From Akkermansiaceae bacterium (GTDB taxonomy: Bacteria; Verrucomicrobiota; Verrucomicrobiia; Verrucomicrobiales; Akkermansiaceae), in assembly GCA_947462535.1 (NCBI GenBank), contig CANHPN010000001.1:124001-188000 (forward strand): a stretch of 64,000 nucleotides of DNA. The letters run 5' to 3'. This document shows positions 46,959 through 55,568 of this stretch, one piece after another. Numbering within the stretch: the stretch's first letter is position 1; each line of letters starts with the position of its first letter. A program made the translations under genes and the position numbers. The notes beneath the pieces are model-generated. The model saw only the letters and a program-made list of their open reading frames with translations. It did no database searches and was not told the DNA's origin.

Positions 46959-48611
46959 TCAAAGACATCCGCCGGCAGGAGCCTTGCGACTCTTGAAGCA
47001 GAGGGCCACGGCGACAGTCACCAAGGTCCCGGCCATGATGCGCCAGGGAAATTCAATCACCGGCATCCATGCGAAATTTTTGTAGAGCGGGCCCCCGGAG
47101 ACCATTTTCCAGACGTCGTTGGGGAGATTGCTGAGAATGGCGACGACGATGATCCCCGCGAGCATCGCGATCAGGTTGCCGGTTTCGCTGCCGCGCGATT
47201 TCGTGAACAACGCGACCATGAAGATTCCTAGCAGCGAGCCGTAGGTGTAGCCGAAGCTTCCCAGGATGATCCCGATGATGCTGAGGCCGGGGTTGTGCGC
47301 CTTGACGAAGGCGGTCGCCAGTCCCACGAAAATGAGCACCAGCGCGAAGCCCACGGTGCTGAGCTTGATGATGCGCACCCGCGCGTGGTCGTCGTCCGGC
47401 GTCTTGAACCAGCGGAAATGGAAGTCGCGCGAGTAGCTGGTCGCCAGCGAATTCATCGCCGTGCCGAGCGAGCCCATGGTGGTCGCCAAGACTCCGGCGA
47501 TCACCAGGCCACGGAGGCCACCGGGCATCACATCGACCACGAAATACGGGAAAATCCGCGTGTTGTCCGGCTTGCCCGCCGCCATCGGCAGCGCCGGATC
47601 GCTCACCACGTGGCCGTAATAAACGGAGAGCAGGATACCGATCGTTAGAACGGCGTAAGTCACCGGAATGTCGGCCAGTCCGGATAAAATCGTGGCCACC
47701 GCGCTCTGCCGTTTGTTCTTAGCGGTGAGCATGCGCTGCACCATGTCCTGGTCGGTGCCGTGGGTCGCCAGCGTCACGAAGAGCGATCCGAAGAGCGCGG
47801 CCCAGACGGTGAACTCGCTTTCCAGCACACTCTTGATGCCCCCCCAGCTAGCGCCGTATTTTTTCACGAATTCCGGGTCCGCCGGGACATCGCCTTTCCA
47901 TTCCCAGAGTTTCAAATCGTGCGGGCCGGTGAGAAAACTTTTCGCGCCCTCCCAGCCGCCGGGGATGTGGCCGAGCAGATACCAGACCGAGAAACCGAGC
48001 GCGCCAAACAGCACCGCGATTTGCAAAACGTCCGTCCAGATCACCGCCTTGATCCCGCCCACCGCGGTGTATGCGGCGGTTAGGACGGTGATCAGAACCA
48101 GCGCCCCGCCGGTGGCCCAGAATTGCTCCCAGGTGCCCAGCGGCCGCTCGGGATTGAGCTGGTTCCAGATCACGATCATCAGCAGCGTCGGAACCCACAG
48201 GCGCGAGCCGCTGGCCAGCGAGCGCGTCACCAGGAAAATCACGCTCGCCACGCTGCGGGTGCGCGGGCCGAAGCGGATTTCAAGGAACTCGTAAATGCTC
48301 ACCACGTTGTGTTTGTAAAACGCCGGGATGAACACCGCGCTCACCACCAACCTGGCGAGCAAATAGCCAACCATGAGCTGCGCGTAAGTGTAGTTCCGCA
48401 GCCGGAATCCCTCGCCCGGCGTGCCGAAAAACGTCCCCGCGCTGATCTCGGACGCGAGAATCGACGCCAGCACCGCCCACCACGGGATCGACCGGCCGCC
48501 AAGCGCGAAATCCGAGACGTTTCCGCTCCGGCGGCTGAAATGCCAACCGATACCGATGATGATGGCGAAATAAATTCCAACGATGACGAGATCCAACCAT
48601 ACAGCAGACAT
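46959..48611 (-). CDS. sodium:solute symporter family protein
   Basis: Secondary transporter of the SSS family (LeuT fold), moving a sugar, amino acid or organic anion with sodium. The 550-aa protein from the ATG at 48611 has about 13 hydrophobic segments. Signature pieces include FALGGRSIPWWAVLASILASE, GTPGEGFRLRNYTYAQL, SVASVIFLVTRSLASGS, THGTDQDMVQRML and MGSLGTAMNSLATSYSRDF. An upstream ATG at 48620 is also possible. The substrate is not clear. It is divergent from the tRNA-His gene; the 130-base gap holds both promoters. Confidence 0.93.
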   Translation of the reverse strand: MSAVWLDLVIVGIYFAIIIGIGWHFSRRSGNVSDFALGGRSIPWWAVLASILASEISAGTFFGTPGEGFRLRNYTYAQLMVGYLLARLVVSAVFIPAFYKHNVVSIYEFLEIRFGPRTRSVASVIFLVTRSLASGSRLWVPTLLMIVIWNQLNPERPLGTWEQFWATGGALVLITVLTAAYTAVGGIKAVIWTDVLQIAVLFGALGFSVWYLLGHIPGGWEGAKSFLTGPHDLKLWEWKGDVPADPEFVKKYGASWGGIKSVLESEFTVWAALFGSLFVTLATHGTDQDMVQRMLTAKNKRQSAVATILSGLADIPVTYAVLTIGILLSVYYGHVVSDPALPMAAGKPDNTRIFPYFVVDVMPGGLRGLVIAGVLATTMGSLGTAMNSLATSYSRDFHFRWFKTPDDDHARVRIIKLSTVGFALVLIFVGLATAFVKAHNPGLSIIGIILGSFGYTYGSLLGIFMVALFTKSRGSETGNLIAMLAGIIVVAILSNLPNDVWKMVSGGPLYKNFAWMPVIEFPWRIMAGTLVTVAVALCFKSRKAPAGGCL

Positions 48612-48749
48612 GCGGCGCATGCTAGGGGGGCGGTCCGGCGATCCAAGTCCCAAGTTTCCGCCGGCATTTCGCGACGCTCGCGGCAGCGGGTGATTTTTCC
48701 CTTCCCAAACCGGAAGTCATGGATTACCCCTTCCGCCCCGCCTGAAATG

Positions 48750-48825
48750 GTGGTCGTAGCTCAGTTGGTAGAGCCCCGGATTGTGATTCCGGTTGTCGCG
48801 GGTTCGAGTCCCGTCGATCACCCCA
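48750..48825 (+). tRNA. tRNA-His (anticodon GTG)
   Basis: A full cloverleaf: acceptor GTGGTCG pairs with CGATCAC, D-arm GCTC...GAGC, anticodon stem CCGGA/TCCGG with loop TTGTGAT (anticodon GTG, His), T-arm CGCGGG-type with TTCGAGTC loop. C73 and CCA are encoded. The base before the acceptor stem, at 48749, is G, so the G-1 needed for His identity is encoded too. Confidence 0.97.
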
Positions 48826-48889
48826 TCTTTCCCATCGGAATTTCAAGTGAGGTTCGGAAGGGAAGGGAGGAAACGTAGGAAAACGACTG

Positions 48890-49573
48890 ATGCAGCCGCT
48901 GGAGAGCCGGATTCATTACAAATTTCGCAATTCGCTGTTACTGGCGGAGGCGCTGACCCATCCCAGCCTGGCCTACGAGTCGCAGAAGCCGCACTTCGAC
49001 AACCAGCGTATGGAATTCCTCGGCGACGCGGTCTTGCAGCTGGTCATCACCGAAGAGCTTTTCAAAATGTTTCCGGATTTCACGGAAGGCCGGCTGACCA
49101 AGCTGCGCTCGCGGGTGGTTTCCCGCAGGGCGCTGGCCCGCTTCGCGATGGCGATCCATCTCGGCGACTACGTCTTGCTCGGCAAGGGTGAGGAAGCGAC
49201 CGGCGGGCGGCGGCGCTTGTCCACGCTGGCGGACGCGTTCGAGTCGCTGATCGGCGCGGTCTATCTGGACACCGGGTTGATCCCGGCGCGGGACCTGATC
49301 CTGCGCCTGTTCGAAGCGGAGATCGGCAACATGGTCACCAGTCCGGAAGAGCGAAACCCGAAGGGCGAGCTCCAGGAATTTTTGCAGTCCATCCATCCGC
49401 AGGCACCGGTTTACCGGGTGATCAGCGAGAGCGGCCCCGACCACCGGCGGGTTTTCCAATCCGAGGTTTCCTGGCAGGAAAAGATCCTCGCGACCGGGAA
49501 AGGGAAGAGCAAAAAGGAAGCCGAGGCACGCGCCGCCGCGGAAGCCTTGCGCGCGCGGCTGTGGGAGAAGTAG
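48890..49573 (+). CDS. rnc: ribonuclease III
   Basis: Double-strand RNA endonuclease, processing rRNA and regulating mRNAs. The 227-aa protein has the signature NQRMEFLGDAVL with the metal-binding Glu and Asp, the LADAFESLIGAVYLD motif, and a C-terminal double-strand RNA-binding domain (NPKGELQEFLQS to KKEAEARAAAEAL). It starts 64 bases after the tRNA-His gene. Note the 21-base gap to the folD stop on the opposite strand. Confidence 0.97.
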   Translation: MQPLESRIHYKFRNSLLLAEALTHPSLAYESQKPHFDNQRMEFLGDAVLQLVITEELFKMFPDFTEGRLTKLRSRVVSRRALARFAMAIHLGDYVLLGKGEEATGGRRRLSTLADAFESLIGAVYLDTGLIPARDLILRLFEAEIGNMVTSPEERNPKGELQEFLQSIHPQAPVYRVISESGPDHRRVFQSEVSWQEKILATGKGKSKKEAEARAAAEALRARLWEK

Positions 49574-49594
49574 CGGTGGCAAGCGGGCTATCTA

Positions 49595-50473
49595 TCAAGA
49601 AAGCTGCCGCGCGGCTTGCAGCGTGTTTTTCATCAGCATCGCGATGGTCATCGGGCCAACGCCGCCGGGGACGGGGGTGATGGCGGAACAGAGCGGGGCG
49701 ACTTCCTGATAGGCGACGTCGCCGGTGAGGCGGTAGCCGGATTTTTTCGAGGGGTCCGGGACGCGGTTGATGCCCACATCGATGACGACGGCGCCGGGCT
49801 TCACCCAGTCGGCCTTGACCATTTCCGGGCGGCCGACGGCGGCGACGAGGATGTCGGCGCGGCGGCAGATGGCGGGCAGGTCCTTGGAACGCGAGTGGGC
49901 GATGGTCACCGTGGCGTTGGAAATTTTCGAGACTAACAAAAGCGCCATCGGTTTGCCGACGATCATGCTGCGGCCAATGACGACGGCTTCCGCGCCGTTC
50001 GTGTTGATGCCGGAAACTTCGAGCAGTTTCATGCAGCCGGCGGGCGTGCAGGGGACGAAACCGCTCGGGTCTTCGAGCACGAGCTTGGCGACGTTTTCCG
50101 GGTGGAAGCCATCGACGTCCTTGCGCGGGTCGATCTCGCGGATGACGGCTTCCTCATCGATGTGCTTGGGCGGCGGCGACTGGACGAGGATGCCGTGGAT
50201 GGCGGGGTCGGCATTGAGATCGCGGACAACCTGGAGCAGCTCCTCCTGCGTCGTTTCCGCCGGGAGTTCGATTTTGAGCGAGTGGAATCCGAGCTCGGCG
50301 CAGGTGCGGGCTTTCGAGCCGACATAGACTTGCGAGGCGGGATCGCTGCCGATGAGCACCACGGCGAGGCCGGGCTGGATGCCTTTTGTTAGCAATTCGG
50401 CGGTTTCCGCGCGGCACTCGTCGAGCACGGCGGCGGCTACGGATTTTCCATCGAGGATTTTCGGGGAGTTCAT
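49595..50473 (-). CDS. folD: methylenetetrahydrofolate dehydrogenase / cyclohydrolase
   Basis: Interconverts 5,10-methylene-, methenyl- and 10-formyl-tetrahydrofolate for one-carbon metabolism. The 292-aa protein has the catalytic [15 protein letters not shown] (Lys of Y-x3-K), [24 protein letters not shown] and the closing [19 protein letters not shown]. It lies downstream of the DUF374 acyltransferase gene on the same strand (12-base gap), so it is likely last in a short operon. Confidence 0.96.
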   Translation of the reverse strand: MNSPKILDGKSVAAAVLDECRAETAELLTKGIQPGLAVVLIGSDPASQVYVGSKARTCAELGFHSLKIELPAETTQEELLQVVRDLNADPAIHGILVQSPPPKHIDEEAVIREIDPRKDVDGFHPENVAKLVLEDPSGFVPCTPAGCMKLLEVSGINTNGAEAVVIGRSMIVGKPMALLLVSKISNATVTIAHSRSKDLPAICRRADILVAAVGRPEMVKADWVKPGAVVIDVGINRVPDPSKKSGYRLTGDVAYQEVAPLCSAITPVPGGVGPMTIAMLMKNTLQAARQLS

Positions 50474-50485
50474 GGGAGAAAGTTT

Positions 50486-51157
50486 TCAGGCGTCGTCGGT
50501 GCCCGCTAGCAGGATCGCCTGGACCCGCTCGCGGTAAGTTTCGAAGGCAGCTTCATCGAGCTTGGGCGGAACGACAAGCATCTCGTCGAAAATGACGGTG
50601 ACGCGGCTGAACGGCTTGGGGATCACCAGGCGGTCCCAGGTTTTCAAGCGCCACGCGGAGGAATACACCGCATGAATCGGAATGATCGGCGCGCCGGAGG
50701 ATTCTGCTAGCTTGATGACACCGGCATGAAATCCATATCGCGGGCCGCGCGGCCCGTCGGGCGTGATGCAGACGTCGAGCCCGTCCTTGAGCGCGCGCTT
50801 CATGCCGATCAAGGCCGCGACCGCCCGCCGCGAGGACGAGCCGCGCACCGCGCCGATGCCGAACACGGCCATCGCCCGGGCCAGGATCGCCCCGTCCTTG
50901 CTCGCGCTGGTTAGGACGACCGATTGCCGGAAGTTCCCGCCGGTCCGCCACCAGATCGGCGGGATGGTGAAAATCCGGTTGTGCCAGAGTGCGAAAATGA
51001 CCGGGCCGAGCGGATCTTCCGGGCTGGTGACGCCGCAGCGGTCATGGACTTCGAAGCGCAGGGTCTTGGCCCAGCAGCGCATGAACCAGCCCGTGAGCGA
51101 GCCGAGGATTTCCGCCTTGCGGTCTCCACGGATCTCGGTGTTTTTGGTTCCGCTCAT
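50486..51157 (-). CDS. lysophospholipid acyltransferase-like protein (DUF374)
   Basis: Predicted acyltransferase of the DUF374 family, related to LPLAT enzymes that acylate lipid A or phospholipids. The 223-aa protein has the short motif ALWHNRIFTIPP, SASKDGAILARAM, then RGSSSRRAVAAL and TPDGPRGPRYGFHAGVIKLA. No clear membrane helix except weak segments. The ATG (51155-51157) overlaps the TGA of the upstream truncated FGGY-like gene, so translation is coupled. folD follows. Confidence 0.88.
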   Translation of the reverse strand: MSGTKNTEIRGDRKAEILGSLTGWFMRCWAKTLRFEVHDRCGVTSPEDPLGPVIFALWHNRIFTIPPIWWRTGGNFRQSVVLTSASKDGAILARAMAVFGIGAVRGSSSRRAVAALIGMKRALKDGLDVCITPDGPRGPRYGFHAGVIKLAESSGAPIIPIHAVYSSAWRLKTWDRLVIPKPFSRVTVIFDEMLVVPPKLDEAAFETYRERVQAILLAGTDDA

Positions 51158-51417
51158 CAGTTAGATTGAAGGAAAGCCGCCGAGTGAAGGGTGTCCACGA
51201 GGTATTGCTGGCGGGACATCAGCTCCTGATACATCTGCCGCACCGCGCGGGCCACCGAGTCGATCCATTGCGCCGGGTTTTGCTCGCGGTAGCCGGCCGG
51301 CAGGCCTTCGATCGAGTCATGCGGGACCAAGGCCTCGGCTCGAATGACCGCGGATTCCAGATCCAAGACCACGGCGCGGTTGCCGCCGTGACCGATTTCA
51401 ATCCCCAGGAAGTGCAT
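51157..51417 (-). CDS. short FGGY-kinase-like N-terminal protein, likely truncated
   Basis: An 86-aa product with the N-terminal features of FGGY carbohydrate kinases (xylulokinase type): FLGIEIGHGGNRAVVLDLES (phosphate-loop region, although His replaces the usual Thr/Ser) and GLPAGYREQNPAQWIDSVARA. The remaining 400 residues of the family, including ATP-binding and catalytic Asp, are missing. The stop codon overlaps the acyltransferase ATG. It may be a remnant kept because it drives translation of the next gene, or a small functional protein. The start (MHFLGIEIG) is set by the family. Confidence 0.65.
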   Translation of the reverse strand: MHFLGIEIGHGGNRAVVLDLESAVIRAEALVPHDSIEGLPAGYREQNPAQWIDSVARAVRQMYQELMSRQQYLVDTLHSAAFLQSN

Positions 51418-51531
51418 GATCGTTGTTGGCGTCCGCCGGGCGAACGGCGTGAGTTTCGCCACGCCAAGCTCTTTGACAAGTCCCGCCGTGTGGCGTTTGA
51501 CACGTTTTGCGGATTCGGATAGTTCACCTTC

Positions 51532-52290
51532 ATGAACGACACGCTGCAGGACGTCTGGTTTTACACACGCGAAGGAGGGCGGATCGGGCCGGTCACCTTC
51601 GCCGAGCTGCGGGTCAAAGTCGCCGAAGCCGCCCTCAACCCGCGCCTCGACATGGTCTGGACCCACGGCATGGCCGAGTGGAAACCGGCGGGCGAAATCG
51701 AAGGCTTGTTCGAGCGGCGCACGCCGGTCGAGCCTTCGCCAAGCCTCGCCGGCGCGGCCGATCCCTACACCCCGCCGCAACAGGAATCGCCGGAAAATTT
51801 CATGGCCAAGGAAGGCGGTTGGCCCGGCGCGCGGCGGCGCAGTTTCATCATCGCCACCCTGGTTTTCCCGTTCTTGTGGGCCCTGGCATTCGCTGCGGCG
51901 ACTCCTTTTCTAACGTCGGAGTTCGGTCCGGACATCATGAAAATCGCTGCGATCGGAGCGAATTTGATCCCTTTCATCGTGGGCCTCTATTTCGGACTCC
52001 AGCGCCTCGTGAACCTCGGAATGAGCCGTTGGTGGTATCTTGGAAATTTCGTGCCCTTCTTGAATTTCTGGGTCGGCTACCGTTGTTTCACCTGCCCCGC
52101 CGGATACGCCCATCACAGGAAACTCGACGGTCCCGGCGTCTTCCTCGCCATCGTTTACTGGCTGCTGATCGCCATCGCCCTGCTGGCCGTCGCCGCGGTG
52201 GTCGCCCTGATGCTCGGAGCCATTGGGTCGCCTGAAATCCAGCAACAAATCCGTGACGCCGTCCGCGCGGCGTCCGCGCCCAAAGCGTGA
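51532..52290 (+). CDS. GYF-domain membrane protein
   Basis: A 252-aa protein with an N-terminal GYF_2-type domain (VWFYTREGGRIGPVTFAEL through WTHGMAEWKPAGEI), a Pro/Ala linker, and four hydrophobic segments in the second half (about 102-125, 140-160, 165-185, 205-235). GYF_2 domains are common N-terminal peptide-binding modules in this phylum. Function unknown. The promoter lies in the 114-base gap to the divergent truncated gene. The TGA overlaps the GTG start of the MenH-like gene. Confidence 0.82.
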   Translation: MNDTLQDVWFYTREGGRIGPVTFAELRVKVAEAALNPRLDMVWTHGMAEWKPAGEIEGLFERRTPVEPSPSLAGAADPYTPPQQESPENFMAKEGGWPGARRRSFIIATLVFPFLWALAFAAATPFLTSEFGPDIMKIAAIGANLIPFIVGLYFGLQRLVNLGMSRWWYLGNFVPFLNFWVGYRCFTCPAGYAHHRKLDGPGVFLAIVYWLLIAIALLAVAAVVALMLGAIGSPEIQQQIRDAVRAASAPKA

Positions 52291-53069
52291 TCCAGTATTC
52301 CAAACAAGCCGACGAGCGCCGCGAGGCCGGGCCGATGGAATGCTGGTGCCTGCACGGCGCCGTCGGCATGGCGGCGGACTGGCGCGGCTTCGCGAAAAAC
52401 CTGGCCGCCGCCGCGATCGGCTCGCGGGCGGTGGACTTGTGGCGCTTTCTCGAATGCTGCCCGCTGCCGCTCCCCGACTTCGCCAAGGCGCTCAACGCCG
52501 AGGCCGGCGGCGAGGTTTTCCGGGGCAGCGGCCGCGCCCTGCTAGGCTACTCGATGGGCGGTCGGCTCGCCTTGCACGCGCTGTTGGAAAAAGACCACCC
52601 GTGGCAGGCCGCCGTCATCATTTCCGCCCACCCCGGCCTGGAAACAGAGCCGGAACGAGCTGCCAGACGAGCCGGCGACACCGAGTGGGCGACCCAGGCG
52701 CTTGCCGGAAACTGGCAGGCATTTCTCGACGCGTGGAACGCCCAGGCCATCCTCGGCAACACTCCGCCGCGCGACCCGCAAGCCTCTGGCAGCCTCGTCG
52801 CGCGCCGCCGCGAGATCGCCCGCAGCTTTGTCGATTGGTCGCTCGGCACCCAGCAACAGCTGTGGGAGCGGCTTCATGAAATTAACGTCCCGGTGCTGTG
52901 GATCGCCGGGGAAAACGACCCGAAATTTCTCGCTCTGGCAGAACGTGCGGTCGCGCAAATTCCCCAAGTCACGCTGGCCGTCGCCCCCGGCTCCGGCCAC
53001 CGCGTGCCGTGGGAAGCCGGAAATTGGCTCGCGCAACGAGTCGCCCATTTCCTCAAGTCCGGCCGCTGA
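52287..53069 (+). CDS. menH: alpha/beta hydrolase, MenH-like
   Basis: Likely 2-succinyl-6-hydroxy-2,4-cyclohexadiene-1-carboxylate synthase, an early menaquinone step. The 260-aa protein has an oxyanion-hole CLHGAVGMAADW, the nucleophile elbow GYSMGGRLALHAL (Ser), an acidic segment GENDPKF and the catalytic His in GSGHRVPWE. MenH is assigned from the GYSMGGR form and the late GSGHRVPWE; other alpha/beta hydrolases are possible. The given start is GTG; the ATG at 52335 (MECWCLHG) would give 244 aa and is also credible. Coupled to the GYF gene. menA is at 38.3 kb. Confidence 0.75.
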   Translation: MIQYSKQADERREAGPMECWCLHGAVGMAADWRGFAKNLAAAAIGSRAVDLWRFLECCPLPLPDFAKALNAEAGGEVFRGSGRALLGYSMGGRLALHALLEKDHPWQAAVIISAHPGLETEPERAARRAGDTEWATQALAGNWQAFLDAWNAQAILGNTPPRDPQASGSLVARRREIARSFVDWSLGTQQQLWERLHEINVPVLWIAGENDPKFLALAERAVAQIPQVTLAVAPGSGHRVPWEAGNWLAQRVAHFLKSGR

Positions 53070-53098
53070 ATGTCCCTTGAATGTCCCTTGAATGTTTC
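53067..53098 (+). repeat. tandem 11-base repeat at the MenH-like stop
   Basis: TGAATGTCCCT occurs twice in a row, followed by TGAATGTTTCC. It begins with the stop codon of the MenH-like gene. On the opposite strand it reads CATTCAAGGGA, close to the CATTCAAGGTGACA word at 30617. Confidence 0.8.
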
Positions 53099-53123
53099 CC
53101 GGCCAATTCCCAGTATCCGCGCG

Positions 53124-53855
53124 ATGCAGGTGCGGCCGTCGAATCTTCCGATCCTCCTCGTGCTCGCCGCGCTGGCGGGAGCGGTTGGATTTCTAATCAA
53201 ACATCAGGCGGCGGAGATCGATGCGGACTCGCCCCTGGCGATGCCCGCGAGTGGCGAGCCGGACCATCGCTTCCATTTTCTATCCGCCTGGCAGACGGCG
53301 GAAATCCCGCGGGCAACGCGGTTTGATCCGCCGATGGGGTCGGACCACGGCGGGCTGGTTTACAACGCGCAGAAGTTTTGGGAAATGAACGAGCGGCGCG
53401 GCGGTCATCACACCGGCGACGATTTGAACGGCATCGGCGGGATGAACACCGATCTGGGAGATCCGCTGTTCTGCGCGGCGGACGGGCTGGTCGTTTACGC
53501 CGGAGAGCCGTCGCCCGGATGGGGGAAACTGGTAGTCATCGCGCACACCGCGGCGGACGGGCGGCCGTTGCATTCGATGTACGCGCACTTGCACCGCATC
53601 GATGTCGCGCCCGGCGCGCTCGTCCCGCGCGGCGGGAAAGTGGGGACCGTAGGCACGGCGAACGGTTACTATCCGGCGCACCTGCATTTCGAAATGCGGA
53701 CCAGCGACGGCGTGGACATCGGCGCGGGTTACGCGTTGTTTCCGCTCAACCGGCTCGATCCGGCGGCGACGATCGCGGGCTTGCGGAATGCCGGCACCGA
53801 CGAACTCTCGCCCGCTCCGCTGGCCCGCATGCTCGCCGCCGACGGCGTGCGGTAA
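53124..53855 (+). CDS. M23 family metallopeptidase, exported or membrane-anchored
   Basis: Peptidoglycan-type endopeptidase of the LytM fold. The 243-aa protein starts with an N-terminal hydrophobic segment (residues 9-25), so it is exported or anchored. The zinc ligands follow the M23 plan: H96-x3-D100 in HHTGDDLNG, and the late pairing YAHLHR and HLHFEMRT. The frame is open from 53070 but the upstream codons are the tandem repeat, so the ATG at 53124 is preferred. It follows the MenH-like gene by 54 bases. Confidence 0.88.
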   Translation: MQVRPSNLPILLVLAALAGAVGFLIKHQAAEIDADSPLAMPASGEPDHRFHFLSAWQTAEIPRATRFDPPMGSDHGGLVYNAQKFWEMNERRGGHHTGDDLNGIGGMNTDLGDPLFCAADGLVVYAGEPSPGWGKLVVIAHTAADGRPLHSMYAHLHRIDVAPGALVPRGGKVGTVGTANGYYPAHLHFEMRTSDGVDIGAGYALFPLNRLDPAATIAGLRNAGTDELSPAPLARMLAADGVR

Positions 53856-53898
53856 GCTTGCTTTGCACGCCGGCAGAGGCTACCACGGCCGCGGACTC

Positions 53899-54318
53899 AT
53901 GAAAACCGCACCGCTCTCCGCCTATCAGGAAACCCTCGGCATGATTTATTTCGCCCGGATGCTCGACAAGATCCGGCTGCAGGCGGCGGGCATGCTGCGG
54001 GAGGATTTTTGTGACAACCTCGGCTCGGGGTTCGACGGCCGCTGCGCGGATTTCCTGCGGGTGAAATACGACGATCTCGCGGCGCGCGTGCGGCAAGGCG
54101 GCGGCGACGAGGAGATTCTGAAATGGTGTTTCAAAACCGGCCGCGAGCTCAACGAGGGTGACATTTTCATATGGAACAACTGCCTGAAAAAAGTCGGCTG
54201 GAAAGACGGCGTCAGCGAGATCCTGGCCCGCCGGAAAAAGGAGAGCGGTCTCGAAGGGCGCGATGAAATCGAGACGATGCTCGATTATTTCGAATACGAC
54301 GAGGGCCGGAAATCCTGA
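53899..54318 (+). CDS. DUF5069 family protein
   Basis: A 139-aa soluble protein of the DUF5069 family, of unknown function and common in Verrucomicrobiota and other bacteria. Landmarks: LGMIYFARMLDKIRLQAAG near the N-terminus and ILKWCFKTGRELNEGDIFIW in the middle. The frame is open upstream to 53788 but that would run into the M23 gene; the ATG at 53899 gives the natural start. It ends 80 bases before the sugar kinase gene on the same strand. Confidence 0.85.
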   Translation: MKTAPLSAYQETLGMIYFARMLDKIRLQAAGMLREDFCDNLGSGFDGRCADFLRVKYDDLAARVRQGGGDEEILKWCFKTGRELNEGDIFIWNNCLKKVGWKDGVSEILARRKKESGLEGRDEIETMLDYFEYDEGRKS

Positions 54319-54398
54319 TGGCCCGGCTCACGGAGTCCAAACGCTTTACACCACAGGGTCTGGACCTTTGAATTCTCAGGCGACCCACGAAGAAAACC

Positions 54399-55496
54399 AT
54401 GTCACTTACGATCAAACCGAAATCCGAATGCGCCTTCGACCAACTCTCGATGGGCGAAGTCATGCTGCGTCTCGATCCCGGCGAAGGCCGCATCCGCACC
54501 GCCCGTCATTTCCAGGCCTGGGAGGGCGGCGGCGAATATAACACCTCGCGCGGCCTGCGGAAATGCTTCGGTTACAAGACTGGGGTGGTCACCGCTTTCG
54601 TCGATAACGAGGTCGGCCACCTGATCGAGGATTTCATCATGCAGGGCGGCGTGGCCACGGATTTCATCCAATGGCGCGAGGACGACGGCATCGGCCGCAA
54701 CGTGCGCAACGGGCTGAATTTCACCGAGCGTGGCTTCGGCATCCGCGGTGCTGTTGGAAATCCCGACCGCGGCAACACCGCAGCCTCCCAGCTCAAGCCG
54801 GGCGACGTCGATTGGGACCACATCTTCGGCAAACTCGGCGTCCGCTGGTTCCACACCGGCGGGATTTACGCCGCGCTCTCGGAATCCACCGCCGCGCTAA
54901 CCGTGGAAGCCGTGAAGGCCGCTAACAAATACGGGACCGTCGTCTCCTACGATCTCAACTACCGCCCGTCGCTCTGGAAAACCATCGGCGGCCTCGCGAA
55001 AGCGCAGGAAGTGAACCGCGAGATCGCGAAATACGTCGATGTCATGATCGGCAACGAGGAGGATTTCACCGCCTCTCTCGGCTTCGAGGTCGAGGGCGTG
55101 GACCACAATATTTCCGCCATCGAGCTCGACGCTTTCAAGGCGATGATCGAAACTGCAGTGAAGACCTTCCCGAACTTCAAGGTTGCTGCCACCACCCTGC
55201 GCGGCGTGATTTCCGCGACCGTCAACGACTGGTCCGCGATCCTCTGGCACGACGGGAAATTCCACGAAAGCCGGAAATATCCGGGTCTGGAAATCATGGA
55301 CCGCGTCGGCGGCGGCGACAGTTTCGCAAGCGGCCTGCAGTTCGGATTTCTCGAGTTCAACGACGCCCAGAAAGCCGTCGAATACGGAGCCGCCCACGGT
55401 GCGCTCGCTTCGACCACGCCCGGCGACACCTCGATGGTCACCCGCAAGGAAGTCGAAAAACAAATCGGCGGCGGTGGCGCGCGCGTCGTCCGCTAA
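54399..55496 (+). CDS. kdgK: PfkB-family sugar kinase, KdgK-like
   Basis: Ribokinase-fold kinase, most likely for 2-keto-3-deoxygluconate in the catabolism of uronic acids. The 365-aa protein has the early GEGRIRTARHFQAWEGGGE stretch, GNTAASQLKPGDVDW, and the PfkB signature 2 DRVGGGDSFASGL (301-313) with catalytic Asp307. The VVSYDLNYRPSLW segment fits KdgK. The substrate is inferred from similarity and could be another sugar acid. A REP-like palindrome follows 3 bases after the stop. Confidence 0.82.
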   Translation: MSLTIKPKSECAFDQLSMGEVMLRLDPGEGRIRTARHFQAWEGGGEYNTSRGLRKCFGYKTGVVTAFVDNEVGHLIEDFIMQGGVATDFIQWREDDGIGRNVRNGLNFTERGFGIRGAVGNPDRGNTAASQLKPGDVDWDHIFGKLGVRWFHTGGIYAALSESTAALTVEAVKAANKYGTVVSYDLNYRPSLWKTIGGLAKAQEVNREIAKYVDVMIGNEEDFTASLGFEVEGVDHNISAIELDAFKAMIETAVKTFPNFKVAATTLRGVISATVNDWSAILWHDGKFHESRKYPGLEIMDRVGGGDSFASGLQFGFLEFNDAQKAVEYGAAHGALASTTPGDTSMVTRKEVEKQIGGGGARVVR

Positions 55497-55498
55497 AA

Positions 55499-55563
55499 AT
55501 GTGTTCCGGCTGTCTCAGCCGGTTCTTCGAGGTCCGCTTCCGGCTGAGACAGCCGGGACACGT
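55499..55563. repeat. REP-like paired palindrome, locus 2
   Basis: CCGGCTG-tct-CAGCCGG followed by the inverted unit CCGGCTG-aga-CAGCCGG, with outer arms ATGTGTTCC / GGGACACGT and a 17-base middle. It fills the gap between the convergent stops of the kinase (55496) and the ABC-F gene (55569), so it can act as a bidirectional terminator. Confidence 0.88.
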
Positions 55564-55568
55564 TTCTA

